64,000 bases of DNA from contig CAMLBF010000004.1 in the NCBI GenBank assembly GCA_946478235.1, forward strand, positions 124,001 through 188,000, in the 5' to 3' direction. The translations under genes were made by a program, and so were the position numbers. Source of the stretch: an uncultured Bartonella sp. (GTDB taxonomy: Bacteria; Pseudomonadota; Alphaproteobacteria; Rhizobiales; Rhizobiaceae). Positions 1 through 10,061 of this stretch are shown piece after piece. The notes under the pieces are model-generated. The model was not told the DNA's origin, did no database searches, and saw only the letters and a list, made by a program, of their open reading frames with translations. Every line of letters begins with the position of its first letter. The stretch's first letter is position 1.

Positions 1-1
1 T

Positions 2-358
2 GCAGCTGCTCTCACGGTTATGTCTATGCGCGGACAAATTACGGGGGCGGTGGTTGATGGACCTTTAGCATTTGACAACGCTATCAATCTAAAAGCTGCA
101 GAAATTAAAGGTATTGTTTCTCCTGTTGCTGGTCAGGCAGATATTTTGCTTGTTCCAGATCTCGAGGCAGGAAATATGTTAGCTAAGCAGTTAATGTATT
201 TTGCTGATGCCGGGGCTGCTGGATTGGTTCTTGGTGCGCGTGTACCAATTATCTTAACAAGTCGATCTGATAAAGTTGCTGTGCGATTGGCATCAGCCGC
301 ACTTGCCAAGATAATGGTTGAACGTAAGTTTAAATTGGATCAAAAACATCATGAATGA
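2..358 (+). CDS. pta: phosphate acetyltransferase, C-terminal part (5' truncated by window)
   Basis: This is the end of a PTA/PTB-type acyltransferase. Such enzymes exchange acetyl groups between acetyl-CoA and phosphate to give acetyl phosphate. The frame is open from base 2, so the listed ATG at 20 is internal and the true start lies before the window. The visible end has the family's typical motifs: a GPLAFDNA segment and a run near VADILLVPDLEAGNML-like residues (ADILLVPDLEAGN), followed by VLGARVPIILTSR. Acetate kinase starts inside its last codons, as expected for a pta-ackA operon. In many Hyphomicrobiales this domain is the C-terminal half of a longer enoyl-CoA hydratase-like fusion, which cannot be checked here. 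Confidence 0.9.
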   Translation, partial: AAALTVMSMRGQITGAVVDGPLAFDNAINLKAAEIKGIVSPVAGQADILLVPDLEAGNMLAKQLMYFADAGAAGLVLGARVPIILTSRSDKVAVRLASAALAKIMVERKFKLDQKHHE

Positions 359-1520
359 TCGTATTCTTACATTCAATTCGGGGTCTTCATCACTAAAAAT
401 CGGCCTTTATGAGACTGATAATGGTTGTGCAAAAAGAATAGGAAAAGGCTCTATTGATCTTAGACGAAATTGTTTTTCATTTCGTATCGAAGGTGGGAAA
501 CAAATAGTCACAGCACCATTACATGAAAATGCAGATGATAAGATGAGATTGAAGGAAGTCTTCAGCTGGATTTCGAAAGCAGTGGAGATTGGTTCTATCA
601 AAGTGGTTGGTCATAGGGTAGTACATGGGGCTGATATTTTTAAAGAGGCTTGTACCGTTACAGACAAAACTCTCGATTATATGGAATCATTAATTCCGCT
701 CGATCCGTTACATCAACCAGCCAATTTAAAATTGATTTATCTTGTACGTAAATTGTATCCATCATTACAGCAAACGGCTTCTTTTGATACATCATTTCAC
801 CAAGAGCAATCGGATAAAGTAAGGCGATTTGCTTTGCCGCGCTTATTACATGACCAAGGTGTAAAGCGGTACGGTTTTCACGGACTTTCTTACCGATACA
901 TTTCTAGCAAATTAAAGACACTGCCTGAAAACGTAAAAACTGAAAATGTCATTGTTGCCCATCTTGGTAGTGGTGCGAGTCTTTGTGCGATGAAGAACGG
1001 GAAAAGTGTGGAAACAACTATGGGGTTTTCAACGTTGGATGGTATCCCTATGGCATCGCGTTGCGGAGCATTAGATGCTGGTGTCCTGATTTATCTATTG
1101 CGGGATAATAAACACAGTGTCAGTGATATTGAATATATGCTTTATCATTCCAGTGGCTTATTAGGAATATCTGGTATTAGCGCTGATGCACGTGATCTAA
1201 TTGAATCAAAACTTAGTCAGGCGAGACAGGCGCTTGATGTTTTTAACTTTCGGGTAGCAGGTGAAATAGCGCGTTTAGCGGTTGCGTTGAATGGTCTTGA
1301 TAGTATCATTTTTACGGGTGGAATTGGTGAACATCAGCCGGAAATTAGAGCCGCAATTTTAGAACAACTTCGTTGGCTTGGTTTCAATATTGACTATAAA
1401 GCAAATGATGTGAATGCTTTGCAAATAACCACACAAGACAGCCGATTGGCGGCATGTGTTATCGCGACGGATGAAGAACAATGCATTGCAGATGATGCAG
1501 CCTATCTGATGAGGCATTAA
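351..1520 (+). CDS. ackA: acetate kinase
   Basis: It converts acetyl phosphate and ADP to acetate and ATP, the second step of the Pta-AckA overflow pathway in the cytoplasm. The 389-residue protein has the usual family length. Visible motifs are NSGSSSLK near residue 9, HRVVHG near 88, DTSFH near 146, RYGFHG near 174, the phosphate-binding HLGSGASL near 203 and TGGIGEH near 320. I chose the ATG at 351 over the upstream alternative at 318, because the family normally starts a few residues before the NSGSS motif. This start overlaps the pta end by 8 bases, which suggests translational coupling. Confidence 0.95.
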   Translation: MNDRILTFNSGSSSLKIGLYETDNGCAKRIGKGSIDLRRNCFSFRIEGGKQIVTAPLHENADDKMRLKEVFSWISKAVEIGSIKVVGHRVVHGADIFKEACTVTDKTLDYMESLIPLDPLHQPANLKLIYLVRKLYPSLQQTASFDTSFHQEQSDKVRRFALPRLLHDQGVKRYGFHGLSYRYISSKLKTLPENVKTENVIVAHLGSGASLCAMKNGKSVETTMGFSTLDGIPMASRCGALDAGVLIYLLRDNKHSVSDIEYMLYHSSGLLGISGISADARDLIESKLSQARQALDVFNFRVAGEIARLAVALNGLDSIIFTGGIGEHQPEIRAAILEQLRWLGFNIDYKANDVNALQITTQDSRLAACVIATDEEQCIADDAAYLMRH

Positions 1521-1827
1521 GATTGTTTATATTTTAAAATTTGTAATGATAACAGTGTGATAAAAATATTATTCAAATCATAAAGTATCAGGAATTATAA
1601 TCATCATATTCTCGCAATTAAATCTATTACTAAAACGGATATAGAAATATATTTGTCTGAATTTTAGTAAAAGATTCTAATAGATAGTTCATTTTTTTAT
1701 TTTTCAACCTAAATAAATAATAAAAAATATAATTTCTTCTATAGATATAGAGAAGCCCTGCTGTAGTTAATTATAAGTAAAGAACATGCAGTTCGAGACA
1801 ATTAATTAAATATAGAAGGATATCTCG
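1521..1827. other. AT-rich intergenic region, no gene seen
   Basis: About 300 bases of very AT-rich sequence lie between ackA and the SDR gene. I see no open frame of note, no strong hairpin with a T run, and no GGAAC-type stress promoter. It presumably holds the promoter of the SDR gene. Confidence 0.5.
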
Positions 1828-2796
1828 ATGTCAGACGAAAAAAATAAAAATGCTCATCATGGTCATGAAGCAAACTCGAATAATCAATGTTGTTCGCAGC
1901 CAAATCCATTAAATGCCCTTCGTAATCCTTTAGATGCTTACCCTAAACCTCCATATCATACTGAAAAACAAACCGTGCCAGGATTGGTTTCAAAAATGAA
2001 TCCATTACCGGATCACGGTGAAAAAACGTATAAAGGTTCAGGCAAACTTATTGGTAGAAAAGCTCTCATTACCGGTGGCGATAGTGGTATTGGCCGTGCA
2101 GTTGCAATAGCCTTTGCGCGTGAGGGCGCTGATGTGGCAATTAACTATTTGCCGGCAGAAGAATCAGATGCAAAAGAGGTTATCAATCTCATTAAGGAAG
2201 CGGGGCGTAAGGGGATCGCCATTCCAGGTGATTTAACCAATCGTGATTTTTGCAGCGAGCTTGTTAATAAAGCTGTTAAGGAGTTGGGTGGCTTAGATAT
2301 TTTGGTGAATAATGCAGGGCGCCAGCAAGCTGTTGAGTCTCTTGCTGATTTGACCGATGAGTCATTTGACGCAACGATGAAAACCAATATTTATGCTCCA
2401 TATCGTGTAACAAAAGCAGCCCTTAGCCACATTCCTGCTGGCGGTGCAATTATCATTACATCGTCTATACAAGCGTTCGACCCATCAGCTACATTATTTG
2501 ATTATGCACAAACAAAAGCGGCAAATGTTGCTTTCGCAAAATCATTGGCCAAACAACTTGCTCCAAAAGGAATTCGTGTCAATGCCGTTGCTCCAGGGCC
2601 ATTCTGGACACCGCTTCAACCTGCCGGTGGGCAATTGATGGAAGCGATGCCACAATTTGGTAGCGAGTCACCGTTAAAACGCGCTGGTCAACCAGTGGAA
2701 ATTGCACCTCTTTATGTGCTTTTGGCCAGCGGTGAGGCAAGTTACTGTTCAGGACAGGTTTTTGGTGCAGCAGGTGGCTTGGGGATGGATAGTTAA
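1828..2796 (+). CDS. SDR family oxidoreductase (YghA / general stress protein 39 type)
   Basis: This is a classical short-chain dehydrogenase, 322 residues, cytoplasmic and NAD(P)H dependent. The N-terminal 70 residues are a polar extension with His- and Cys-containing HHGHE and CCSQP stretches, then a PLPDHGE segment typical of the YghA/GSP39/YdaD subgroup. The Rossmann motif TGGDSGIGRA lies near residue 78, NNAG near 160, the catalytic Ser in TSS near 211 and YAQTK near 225. The ATG at 1828 has AAGGA eight bases upstream. Relatives reduce aldehydes or are induced by general stress, but the substrate cannot be read from sequence. It ends directly against the convergent yggS gene. Confidence 0.88.
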   Translation: MSDEKNKNAHHGHEANSNNQCCSQPNPLNALRNPLDAYPKPPYHTEKQTVPGLVSKMNPLPDHGEKTYKGSGKLIGRKALITGGDSGIGRAVAIAFAREGADVAINYLPAEESDAKEVINLIKEAGRKGIAIPGDLTNRDFCSELVNKAVKELGGLDILVNNAGRQQAVESLADLTDESFDATMKTNIYAPYRVTKAALSHIPAGGAIIITSSIQAFDPSATLFDYAQTKAANVAFAKSLAKQLAPKGIRVNAVAPGPFWTPLQPAGGQLMEAMPQFGSESPLKRAGQPVEIAPLYVLLASGEASYCSGQVFGAAGGLGMDS

Positions 2797-3474
2797 TCAA
2801 GTATGTGGCTTGGCTCGGTGTCCAAAAATAGCTGAGCCAACTCGTACACTCGTTGCTCCAAACATAATTGCTGTTTCATAATCAGCAGACATACCCATGG
2901 ATAACTTTGAAACCCCAGCCTCTTTTGCTAGTTTTTGTAACAATGCAAAGTAGGGGCCGGGGTTTTCTCCAACAGGAGGAATACACATTAACCCGACAAT
3001 GTTTAGATTGTATTCTTGTTGGCATTTTTTGACGAAATTGACGGTGTCTAAAGGGGCAATACCTGCTTTTTGTGATTCAAGCCCGATGTTAACTTGCACA
3101 TAACAAGGTAAGATACGCTTTTGTTGGTGCATTTCCTGGCTAAGTAAATTTGCAATTTTATCTCGGTCAACGGTTTCGATGACATCAAATAAAGATACGG
3201 CTTCGGCCGTTTTATTTGACTGTAACGGACCGATGAGGTGAAGTTCTATACTATCGTATTCCTGACGCAATTGTGGCCATTTATTGCTTGCTTCTTGCAC
3301 TCTGTTTTCAGCAAAAACGCGTTGTCCAGCATTAAGTACTGGGCGAATTTCGTCGCAATCAAAGGTTTTAGATACGGCAATAAGTTGTACCGAGTCAGGA
3401 GATCTCCCCGAATCATGACATGATTTTTCGATCTCTTGTTTGATTTTTTGCCAATTTTCAACGGCTACAGTCAT
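2797..3474 (-). CDS. yggS: YggS family pyridoxal phosphate-binding protein
   Basis: This is a PLP homeostasis protein of the YggS/PROSC family. It has an alanine-racemase-like TIM barrel that binds PLP but has no known catalytic turnover. The PLP lysine lies in LIAVSKT near residue 35. FAENRVQEA, LHLIGPLQSNK, SMGMSADYE and VRVGSAIFG follow in the family order. The track starts at a TTG (3480). I prefer the ATG two codons inside, at 3474, because AGAGGA lies six bases upstream of it. The resulting 225 residues match the family. Its stop codon abuts the stop of the convergent SDR gene with no spacer. Confidence 0.93.
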   Translation of the reverse strand: MTVAVENWQKIKQEIEKSCHDSGRSPDSVQLIAVSKTFDCDEIRPVLNAGQRVFAENRVQEASNKWPQLRQEYDSIELHLIGPLQSNKTAEAVSLFDVIETVDRDKIANLLSQEMHQQKRILPCYVQVNIGLESQKAGIAPLDTVNFVKKCQQEYNLNIVGLMCIPPVGENPGPYFALLQKLAKEAGVSKLSMGMSADYETAIMFGATSVRVGSAIFGHRAKPHT

Positions 3475-3592
3475 GATCAATCCTCTTTCATCGTTGATTG
3501 AATGGATAAAAACGCATAGAAGTGGTTGACGCTTGCGTTAATCCGTGGTGAAGCACCTATTGAGTTTTTTGACTTCATTTTGCAAGAGTATA

Positions 3593-6211
3593 ATGGCGAT
3601 GGCAACTGAACGCTATAATCCGCGTGCTACAGAACAAAAATGGCAATCAGTCTGGGAAGAAAAGCAAATTTTCAAAACAGACAATAATGATCCGCGTGAA
3701 AAATATTACGTACTAGAAATGTTTCCCTACCCATCAGGGCGAATTCACATGGGGCATGTGCGTAATTACGCAATGGGCGATGTTGTAGCAAGATATAAAC
3801 GGGCTAAGGGCTATAATGTACTTCATCCAATGGGATGGGATGCATTTGGTATGCCTGCTGAAAATGCTGCCATGCAGCATAAGGTACACCCGAAAGAGTG
3901 GACTTATCAGAATATTGCGACAATGAAAAAGCAGTTAAAGTCCATGGGACTTTCACTTGATTGGTCGCGTGAATTTGCTACTTGTGATGTCAATTATTAT
4001 CATCGCCAACAAATGCTTTTTCTTGATATGTTTGAAAAAGGTTTGGTTGACCGTAAGACTTCAAAGGTCAATTGGGATCCTGTCGATCATACTGTATTGG
4101 CAAATGAACAGGTTGTTGATGGTCGTGGCTGGCGTTCTGGCGCACTTGTTGAACAGCGTGAACTGACCCAGTGGTTTTTCAAAATTACAAATTTCAGCGA
4201 AGAATTGTTGGATGGTCTGGAAGGGCTTGACCATTGGCCGGAAAAAGTCCGCGTTATGCAGAAAAACTGGATCGGCAAGTCGGAAGGTGTCTTACTGCGT
4301 TGGGAATTGGTAGAAAATAACCCTCTTAACGGAATTAATGAAGTTGAATGTTATTCGACACGTCCAGATACATTATTTGGCGCTTCTTTTATTGCCATAG
4401 CAGCCGATCATCCAATTGCCCGCCAGTTAGCAAAAACTAACAGCGAATTACAGGCATTTGTTGAAGAATGTCATCGTAAAGGAACATCGACAGCAGAATT
4501 GGAAACAGCAGAAAAGCAGGGGTTTAACACTGGATTAAAAGTGTACCATCCCTTTGATAAGAACTGGGAAATACCAGTTTATGTCGCCAATTTTGTCTTA
4601 ATGGAATATGGTACCGGTGCGGTTTTCGGTTGCCCAGCACATGACCAACGTGACTTGGATTTTGCTAATAAATACGAGCTTCCTGTGCGCCCTGTTGTGT
4701 TGCCGGAAGGAGTAGATCCAGACAGTTTTGTTGTGACTGAAAAAGCGCATACAGATGATGGTATGTTAATCAATTCACTTTTTTTGGATGGGTTAAAGCC
4801 TAAAGTCGCATTTGAAGAGGTTGTAAAACGTCTCGAGAAGCAAACTTTGCATGGACGGCCTCAAGCTGAAAGAAAAGTGCAGTTCAGGCTACGTGATTGG
4901 GGTATATCGCGCCAGAGATACTGGGGATGTCCAATTCCGGTTATCCATTGTGATGATTGTGGTGTTGTACCTGTTCCAAAAGCTGATTTGCCTGTAAAGC
5001 TTCCAGATGATGTTACATTTGATAAGCCAGGCAATCCACTTGATCGGCATACTGCTTGGAAACAGGTTAAGTGTCCTAAATGTGGTAAACCTGCTCGGCG
5101 TGAGACAGATACTATGGATACTTTCGTAGATTCTTCATGGTATTATGCGCGCTTTACCGCACCATGGGAAAACGAACCAACAGATAAAAAGGCAGCAGCA
5201 GAATGGCTGCCAGTTGATCAATATATTGGTGGTATTGAACACGCCATTTTGCATTTGCTTTATTCACGCTTTTTTACGCGAGCAATGAAAATGACTGGCC
5301 ATGTCAGTGTTGATGAGCCTTTCAAGGGCTTGTTTACGCAGGGCATGGTTGTTCACGAAACCTATCGTAATGCGCAAGGTTGGGTCTCTCCTGCAGATAT
5401 TCGTATCGATGAAAAAGATGGCGTGCGTCAGGCTACATTGCTTGCAGATGGCAGCCCGGTAGAGATCGGCTCGATTGAAAAAATGTCGAAATCAAAAAAG
5501 AATGTTGTCGATCCAGACGATATTATTTCGTCTTATGGAGCGGATACGGCGCGTCTATTCATGTTATCCGACTCGCCGCCTGAACGTGATGTGATATGGA
5601 CAGAAGCTGGGGCCGAAGGTGCTCATCGGTTTGTTCAACGTGTTTGGCGGTTAATTTCAACCGGTGCGGATTTTTTACAAGGAGTACAGGCAAAAGCTGC
5701 AACGCAAGGTGATGCATTGGAAATATCCAAGGCAGCTCATCGTGCCTTGGCAATTGTTGCAGATGATATTGAAAAGCTAGCCTTTAACCGCGCCGTTGCG
5801 CGTCTGTATGAGCTTGTTAATACAATAGCTCCAGCGCTACAATCGGTCGAAACTGCAGATGCGGAAATGAAAGCTGCTTTACGTCAGGCATTGGAGTTTT
5901 TCGTAATCATGATTTCTCCGATGATGCCGCATTTGGCTGAAGAATGTTATGCAGCGCTAGGTGGCAATGGATTAGTTGCTCAACTTACGTGGCCTGAATA
6001 TGACCCTTCATTAATTGTTGATAATGATGTTGTTTTACCTGTGCAAATAAACGGTAAAAAACGCGGTGATTTGACAATTGCACGCGATGCAGATCAAGCA
6101 ACCATTGAAAAGGCTGTTTTATCGCTCGATTTTGTGCAATTACATTTAGCAGGTAAAATGCCTAAGAAAATTATTGTTGTTCCACAAAGGATCGTCAATG
6201 TTGTTGCCTAA
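3593..6211 (+). CDS. leuS: leucyl-tRNA synthetase
   Basis: It charges tRNA-Leu with leucine in the cytoplasm. It is a class I synthetase of about 872 residues. The HIGH motif appears as HMGH near residue 46 after YPSGR. The CP1 editing domain contains TRPDTLFGA near 257, and the catalytic KMSKS loop is intact near 630 ([14 protein letters not shown]). A four-Cys CP1 zinc-like segment (CDDCG, CPKCG) is visible. The track start at 3545 adds about 16 residues not seen in the family. The ATG at 3593 has AAGAG seven bases before it and gives a normal N-terminus, and the ATG at 3599 is an alternative. It overlaps lptE by 14 bases. Confidence 0.97.
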   Translation: MAMATERYNPRATEQKWQSVWEEKQIFKTDNNDPREKYYVLEMFPYPSGRIHMGHVRNYAMGDVVARYKRAKGYNVLHPMGWDAFGMPAENAAMQHKVHPKEWTYQNIATMKKQLKSMGLSLDWSREFATCDVNYYHRQQMLFLDMFEKGLVDRKTSKVNWDPVDHTVLANEQVVDGRGWRSGALVEQRELTQWFFKITNFSEELLDGLEGLDHWPEKVRVMQKNWIGKSEGVLLRWELVENNPLNGINEVECYSTRPDTLFGASFIAIAADHPIARQLAKTNSELQAFVEECHRKGTSTAELETAEKQGFNTGLKVYHPFDKNWEIPVYVANFVLMEYGTGAVFGCPAHDQRDLDFANKYELPVRPVVLPEGVDPDSFVVTEKAHTDDGMLINSLFLDGLKPKVAFEEVVKRLEKQTLHGRPQAERKVQFRLRDWGISRQRYWGCPIPVIHCDDCGVVPVPKADLPVKLPDDVTFDKPGNPLDRHTAWKQVKCPKCGKPARRETDTMDTFVDSSWYYARFTAPWENEPTDKKAAAEWLPVDQYIGGIEHAILHLLYSRFFTRAMKMTGHVSVDEPFKGLFTQGMVVHETYRNAQGWVSPADIRIDEKDGVRQATLLADGSPVEIGSIEKMSKSKKNVVDPDDIISSYGADTARLFMLSDSPPERDVIWTEAGAEGAHRFVQRVWRLISTGADFLQGVQAKAATQGDALEISKAAHRALAIVADDIEKLAFNRAVARLYELVNTIAPALQSVETADAEMKAALRQALEFFVIMISPMMPHLAEECYAALGGNGLVAQLTWPEYDPSLIVDNDVVLPVQINGKKRGDLTIARDADQATIEKAVLSLDFVQLHLAGKMPKKIIVVPQRIVNVVA

Positions 6212-6773
6212 ATATATATTACGCAGAATTAGACCCTTGGCAGCTATGGCTGTATTGGGAACATCGGTTGCTCTATCAGCTTGTACAGTCCAGCCTCTCT
6301 ATAAAGGTGATAGCCAAGGCGGGTCACAAATCAATGTTGCATCAGCTATAAGGACAAAACTGTCTGGTATTGTCATTGAACAACCAACAGACCGTTTTAA
6401 CCAGATGGTTCGCAATCGGTTGATCTTTTTGCTTAGCGGTGGTGCTGGTGAGCCAGCAACTCCAACTTACCAATTGTCTTTGGGAACAGGTTTCTCTGTC
6501 CGTTCAGCTGTTCAGATGGATATAGGTGATACAACCGATCGTACGGGTCGTGCTTCTGCTGGTACTGTAGATGGTCGATCGAATTATGTTTTGAAAGACA
6601 TGGAAAACAAGGTTTTGGCAAAGCGGACACGCACTGTAAGTGCTTCATTTGACCGGCCTCGTCAGGAATATGCAAACTTGCAAGCAGAAGAAGATGCAAA
6701 AAAACGTGCAGCTAACGAACTTGCAGAACAGATTTATTTATCCTTGGCACAAGATTTGTCGAAGCAAAAATAA
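6198..6773 (+). CDS. lptE: LPS assembly lipoprotein LptE
   Basis: LptE is an outer-membrane lipoprotein that plugs the LptD barrel and helps insert lipopolysaccharide. The 191-residue product has a basic N-terminus, a hydrophobic stretch and a lipobox ending ALSAC, with lipidation predicted at Cys29. The pattern CTVQPLY just after the lipobox is typical of alphaproteobacterial LptE. I chose ATG 6198 because AAGGA sits five bases upstream and because the earlier start (6174) would lie deep inside leuS. The start overlaps the leuS end, so the two are probably co-translated. In relatives holA often follows lptE, but no holA is seen here. Confidence 0.88.
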   Translation: MLLPKYILRRIRPLAAMAVLGTSVALSACTVQPLYKGDSQGGSQINVASAIRTKLSGIVIEQPTDRFNQMVRNRLIFLLSGGAGEPATPTYQLSLGTGFSVRSAVQMDIGDTTDRTGRASAGTVDGRSNYVLKDMENKVLAKRTRTVSASFDRPRQEYANLQAEEDAKKRAANELAEQIYLSLAQDLSKQK

Positions 6774-7044
6774 CAATATCTTTACCAATTATCACAGTGG
6801 ATAAATTTAAACTATCGCGTTACCAACCTAGGCATTTATCAATAAGTGCCTAGGTTTTTTATGCTTCTCAATATAAGAATTATCGGCTTATTTGAGACTT
6901 AAGCAGTTGTAACTTATTGTTTTAACTCCATTGCCTTAAAGAGCTTTTTCAAATTCTTATATTTGGGAGCAGGATTTCCCTTTATCAGGCTTTACTGCTC
7001 AGACATATACGAAGTAGGCGCGCCGCGTTGTGATCAAAATCTAT
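6774..7044. other. intergenic region between lptE and fsa
   Basis: The first part holds the lptE terminator (see separate entry). The rest has no open reading frame of note. It contains a perfect 12-base inverted repeat, AATATAAGAATT at 6870-6881 and its complement at 6952-6963, spaced by about 70 bases. The position where holA might be expected is empty. Confidence 0.5.
6825..6860 (+). terminator. rho-independent terminator after lptE
   Basis: A 10-base stem AACCTAGGCA / TGCCTAGGTT is followed by a run of T. It lies 50 bases after the lptE stop and should end the leuS-lptE transcript. Confidence 0.85.
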
Positions 7045-7698
7045 TTAATGAATATCTTGCCCAGTTTTGGCCCAATCTTTTAAAAAAATATCCAGTCCTT
7101 TATCGGTGAGAGGATGTTTAACCAGTATTTTCATAATTGATGGTGGTATTGTTGCTACATCTGCACCAATTAAAGCAGCTTCTTTGACATGGTTGACAGT
7201 ACGTATAGAGGCAGCAAGAATTTTTGTAGTAAAATCGTAATTATCGAAAATTGTTCGAATTTCACCTATCAGGTCAATTCCATTCAGTCCTATGTCATCT
7301 AAGCGTCCAATAAATGGAGAAACATAAGTGGCACCTGCTTTTGCAGCTAGCAAAGCCTGATTTGCAGAAAAACACAAAGTTAGATTGGTCTTTATCCCAT
7401 TTTTTGTCAGCGCTTTACAGGCTTTTAATCCGTCCCAGGTCAATGGAAGTTTGACGCAAATATTTTCAGCAATTTTAGAAAGTATATCGGCTTGTCGCAT
7501 CATGCTGTCAAAATCATTGGCAGTTACTTCAGCAGAAACTGGACCATCCACCAATGAACATATTTCTTTTGTTACATCGATAATATCGCGGCCTGATTTC
7601 AGGATAAGAGAAGGATTCGTTGTAACACCGTCAACGAGCCCAAGGTCGTTTAGTTCACGAATTTCTTCAGTAATAGCAGTATCAACAAAAAATTTCAT
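7045..7698 (-). CDS. fsa: fructose-6-phosphate aldolase / TalC-type transaldolase
   Basis: This is a small (217-residue) TIM-barrel aldolase of the MipB/TalC family. Members transfer dihydroxyacetone units between sugar phosphates or cleave fructose 6-phosphate. Visible are FFVDTA at residue 3, the GVTTNPSL loop near 24, the Schiff-base Lys83 in CVKLPLT and [11 protein letters not shown] near 135. Sequence alone does not separate true transaldolase from fructose-6-phosphate aldolase activity. The start ATG has AGGAGC eight bases upstream. It is divergent from priA, a pairing I recall from other Hyphomicrobiales. Together with tkt in this window it would serve the non-oxidative pentose phosphate pathway. 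Confidence 0.93.
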   Translation of the reverse strand: MKFFVDTAITEEIRELNDLGLVDGVTTNPSLILKSGRDIIDVTKEICSLVDGPVSAEVTANDFDSMMRQADILSKIAENICVKLPLTWDGLKACKALTKNGIKTNLTLCFSANQALLAAKAGATYVSPFIGRLDDIGLNGIDLIGEIRTIFDNYDFTTKILAASIRTVNHVKEAALIGADVATIPPSIMKILVKHPLTDKGLDIFLKDWAKTGQDIH

Positions 7699-7789
7699 AA
7701 TTAAGCTCCTAAAGCTTGCTTTCAGAAATGGACATTGATTACGGTTTTATTGTTATGAGGCATTGCTTTATTTAAAAGCAAGCTCAACT

Positions 7790-9988
7790 ATGGCAAGGAT
7801 TATGAAAAAAGCCGAATCAAATCCGCGAAAAGTTATTTCTGTTTTGGTGCCTTTGCCGTCAGAGCGCCCCTATAGCTATGTAGTTCCAGATGGAATGAAT
7901 GTGAAGGTAGGCTCTATTGTGCGAGTGCCATTGGGTGCTCGTGAGGTGGCCGGACTGGTTACCAATGAAGCATCAGATGATGTCCCTACCAATAAATTGC
8001 GGGCAGTAACGCATGTTTTTGATTGCCCAGAAATAACTGCTGATATGTTGGAGTTTATCCATTTCGTATCCAGTTATACACTTTCTCCTCCAGGAATGGT
8101 TGCGCGTATGGCTTTGCGTGTGCCAGCAGCATTCGATCCAGAACCAACTTTGACAGGATTGCGTTATTGCGGTGGAACAGTTGAAAAACTCACATCTGCT
8201 CGAAAACGTGTTCTGGAATTAGCACAAGATGGGTTGTCGTGGACCAGAACGGGGTTAGCTCATGCTGCTGGAACTTCTGTCAGTGTTGTTGATGGGTTAA
8301 AAAATCAGGGAATTTTTATCGAAGTCGAGGTGCCAGCTCCTCCAGTTGTTGCTGCCCCGGATCCAGCATATGCACCTCCGATATTAGAAGGGGCACAGAT
8401 TGAAGCAGCCGAAGCTATAAAAAAAGTAGTCGATGAAAACAGCTTTAAAGTTCTACTTTTAGATGGTGTTACTGGTTCGGGAAAAACTGAAGTTTATTTT
8501 GAAGCTGTTGCTAAAGCGATTGAACGAGGCAAACAGGTGCTTATTCTTTTGCCGGAAATCGCTTTGACACAACAGTTTTTAGACCGTTTTGAAACGCGTT
8601 TCGGCGCACCACCAGCTGAATGGCATTCTGATCTTACATCCAAACAACGTGAACGTGTTTGGAGACAAGTTGCGGAGGGACGTGTTAGAGTTGTTGCTGG
8701 TGCTCGATCGGCTTTGTTTTTGCCTTTTGAAAATCTTGGTTTGATCATTGTCGATGAAGAACATGATTCAGCCTATAAACAAGAAGATCGAGTCTTTTAC
8801 AATGCGCGAGACATGGCTGTAGCGCGGGGATCTTTTGGTCATTTTCCTGTTATTTTGTCGTCAGCTACCCCGTCGATAGAGAGTAGGGTGAATGCGCTAC
8901 AAGGTCGTTATCAGGCTCTTCATCTACCGTCTCGGTTCAAAGCAGTGGCAATGCCGAATTTGCGTGCCATTGATATGCGAAAAAATCAACCCACGTCAGG
9001 CAGATTTATTTCACCTCCACTTGAATTGGCAATCAGGCAAACACTGGAGAAAAGTGAACAATCGCTGATTTTTCTTAATAGACGTGGTTATGCCCCATTA
9101 ACATTATGTCGTGTTTGTGGACACCGATTCCAATGTCCTAATTGTTCAAGCTGGTTAGTTGAGCATCGCTTTCGCGGACAATTAATGTGTCATCACTGTG
9201 GGTATCATGAACCAGTACCTGAGGCATGCCCTGAATGTGGCGCCTTGGATCATTTGGTGGCATGTGGTCCGGGTGTTGAACGTATAGCAGAAGAAACATT
9301 GCAGCTTTTTCCTGAAGCTCGCATTTTAGTTTTATCAACAGACTTAGTGGGTGGCATCAAACGATTACGACGGGAATTAGAGGCAATTTCTAAAGGTGAT
9401 GTCGATATTGTAATCGGCACGCAATTGGTTGCCAAAGGGCATCACTTTCCAGGTATATCTCTTGTTGGAGTTGTGGACGCCGATTTGGGACTTGCAAACG
9501 GTGACCCACGAGCTGCAGAGAGAACATTTCAACTTTTGTCACAGGTTACAGGTCGTGCCGGCCGTACTGGGCTAAAAAGCCATGGATTAATTCAAACCTA
9601 CCAACCAGAACATCCTGTGATGCAAGCGATCATTTCCGGTGATATTGAAGCTTTTTATACCCGTGAAATCGATGAACGTGCGCGCCATCAATTGCCACCT
9701 TTTGGTCGCCTAGCGGCTATAATTGTTTCAGCGGAAGTGAGAAGTGATGCGGAAGTTCATGCTCGCGGGTTGAGGCAGGCTGCGCCGATTGCCGATGAAA
9801 TAAATGTATTGGGACCAGCAGAGGCGCCATTGGCTTTAGTAAGAGGAAGATATCGTTTTCGATTGCTTATACAAAGCAGTAGGCGTGCAGATGTCCAAGC
9901 TTATATTAAAGCGATGATTGCGGCAGGCCCAAAAATACAACGGACTATACGTGTGCAGATTGACATTGATCCACAAAGCTTCATTTAA
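7790..9988 (+). CDS. priA: primosomal protein N' (replication restart helicase PriA)
   Basis: PriA recognises stalled replication forks, unwinds the lagging arm and reloads DnaB. The 732-residue protein starts with the 3'-DNA-binding domain (SVLVPLP, YVVP). It then has Walker A GVTGSGKTE near 228, the DEEH box near 320, and an eight-Cys zinc region (CRVCG, CPNC, CHHCG, CPECG) near 450-490. The helicase C-terminal motifs (IGTQLVAKGHHFPG, QVTGRAGR) are intact. The track start is a TTG at 7763. The ATG at 7790 is more likely by codon type, but neither has a clear ribosome binding site. All catalytic features are present. Confidence 0.95.
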   Translation: MARIMKKAESNPRKVISVLVPLPSERPYSYVVPDGMNVKVGSIVRVPLGAREVAGLVTNEASDDVPTNKLRAVTHVFDCPEITADMLEFIHFVSSYTLSPPGMVARMALRVPAAFDPEPTLTGLRYCGGTVEKLTSARKRVLELAQDGLSWTRTGLAHAAGTSVSVVDGLKNQGIFIEVEVPAPPVVAAPDPAYAPPILEGAQIEAAEAIKKVVDENSFKVLLLDGVTGSGKTEVYFEAVAKAIERGKQVLILLPEIALTQQFLDRFETRFGAPPAEWHSDLTSKQRERVWRQVAEGRVRVVAGARSALFLPFENLGLIIVDEEHDSAYKQEDRVFYNARDMAVARGSFGHFPVILSSATPSIESRVNALQGRYQALHLPSRFKAVAMPNLRAIDMRKNQPTSGRFISPPLELAIRQTLEKSEQSLIFLNRRGYAPLTLCRVCGHRFQCPNCSSWLVEHRFRGQLMCHHCGYHEPVPEACPECGALDHLVACGPGVERIAEETLQLFPEARILVLSTDLVGGIKRLRRELEAISKGDVDIVIGTQLVAKGHHFPGISLVGVVDADLGLANGDPRAAERTFQLLSQVTGRAGRTGLKSHGLIQTYQPEHPVMQAIISGDIEAFYTREIDERARHQLPPFGRLAAIIVSAEVRSDAEVHARGLRQAAPIADEINVLGPAEAPLALVRGRYRFRLLIQSSRRADVQAYIKAMIAAGPKIQRTIRVQIDIDPQSFI

Positions 9989-10061
9989 CTGAGGCCATAT
10001 TATTTATGTGCCCTGATAAAATGTTATTTATTGATTAAAAGATTATCCGTGGGGAAGTGGA

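Noticed and set aside
2145-2387. 80-residue minus-strand ORF inside the SDR gene
   Set aside because: It is a shadow of the conserved SDR frame.
3545-3592. Upstream start for leuS at the track's position
   Set aside because: The extra 16 residues do not fit the LeuRS family, while ATG 3593 has AAGAG at good distance.
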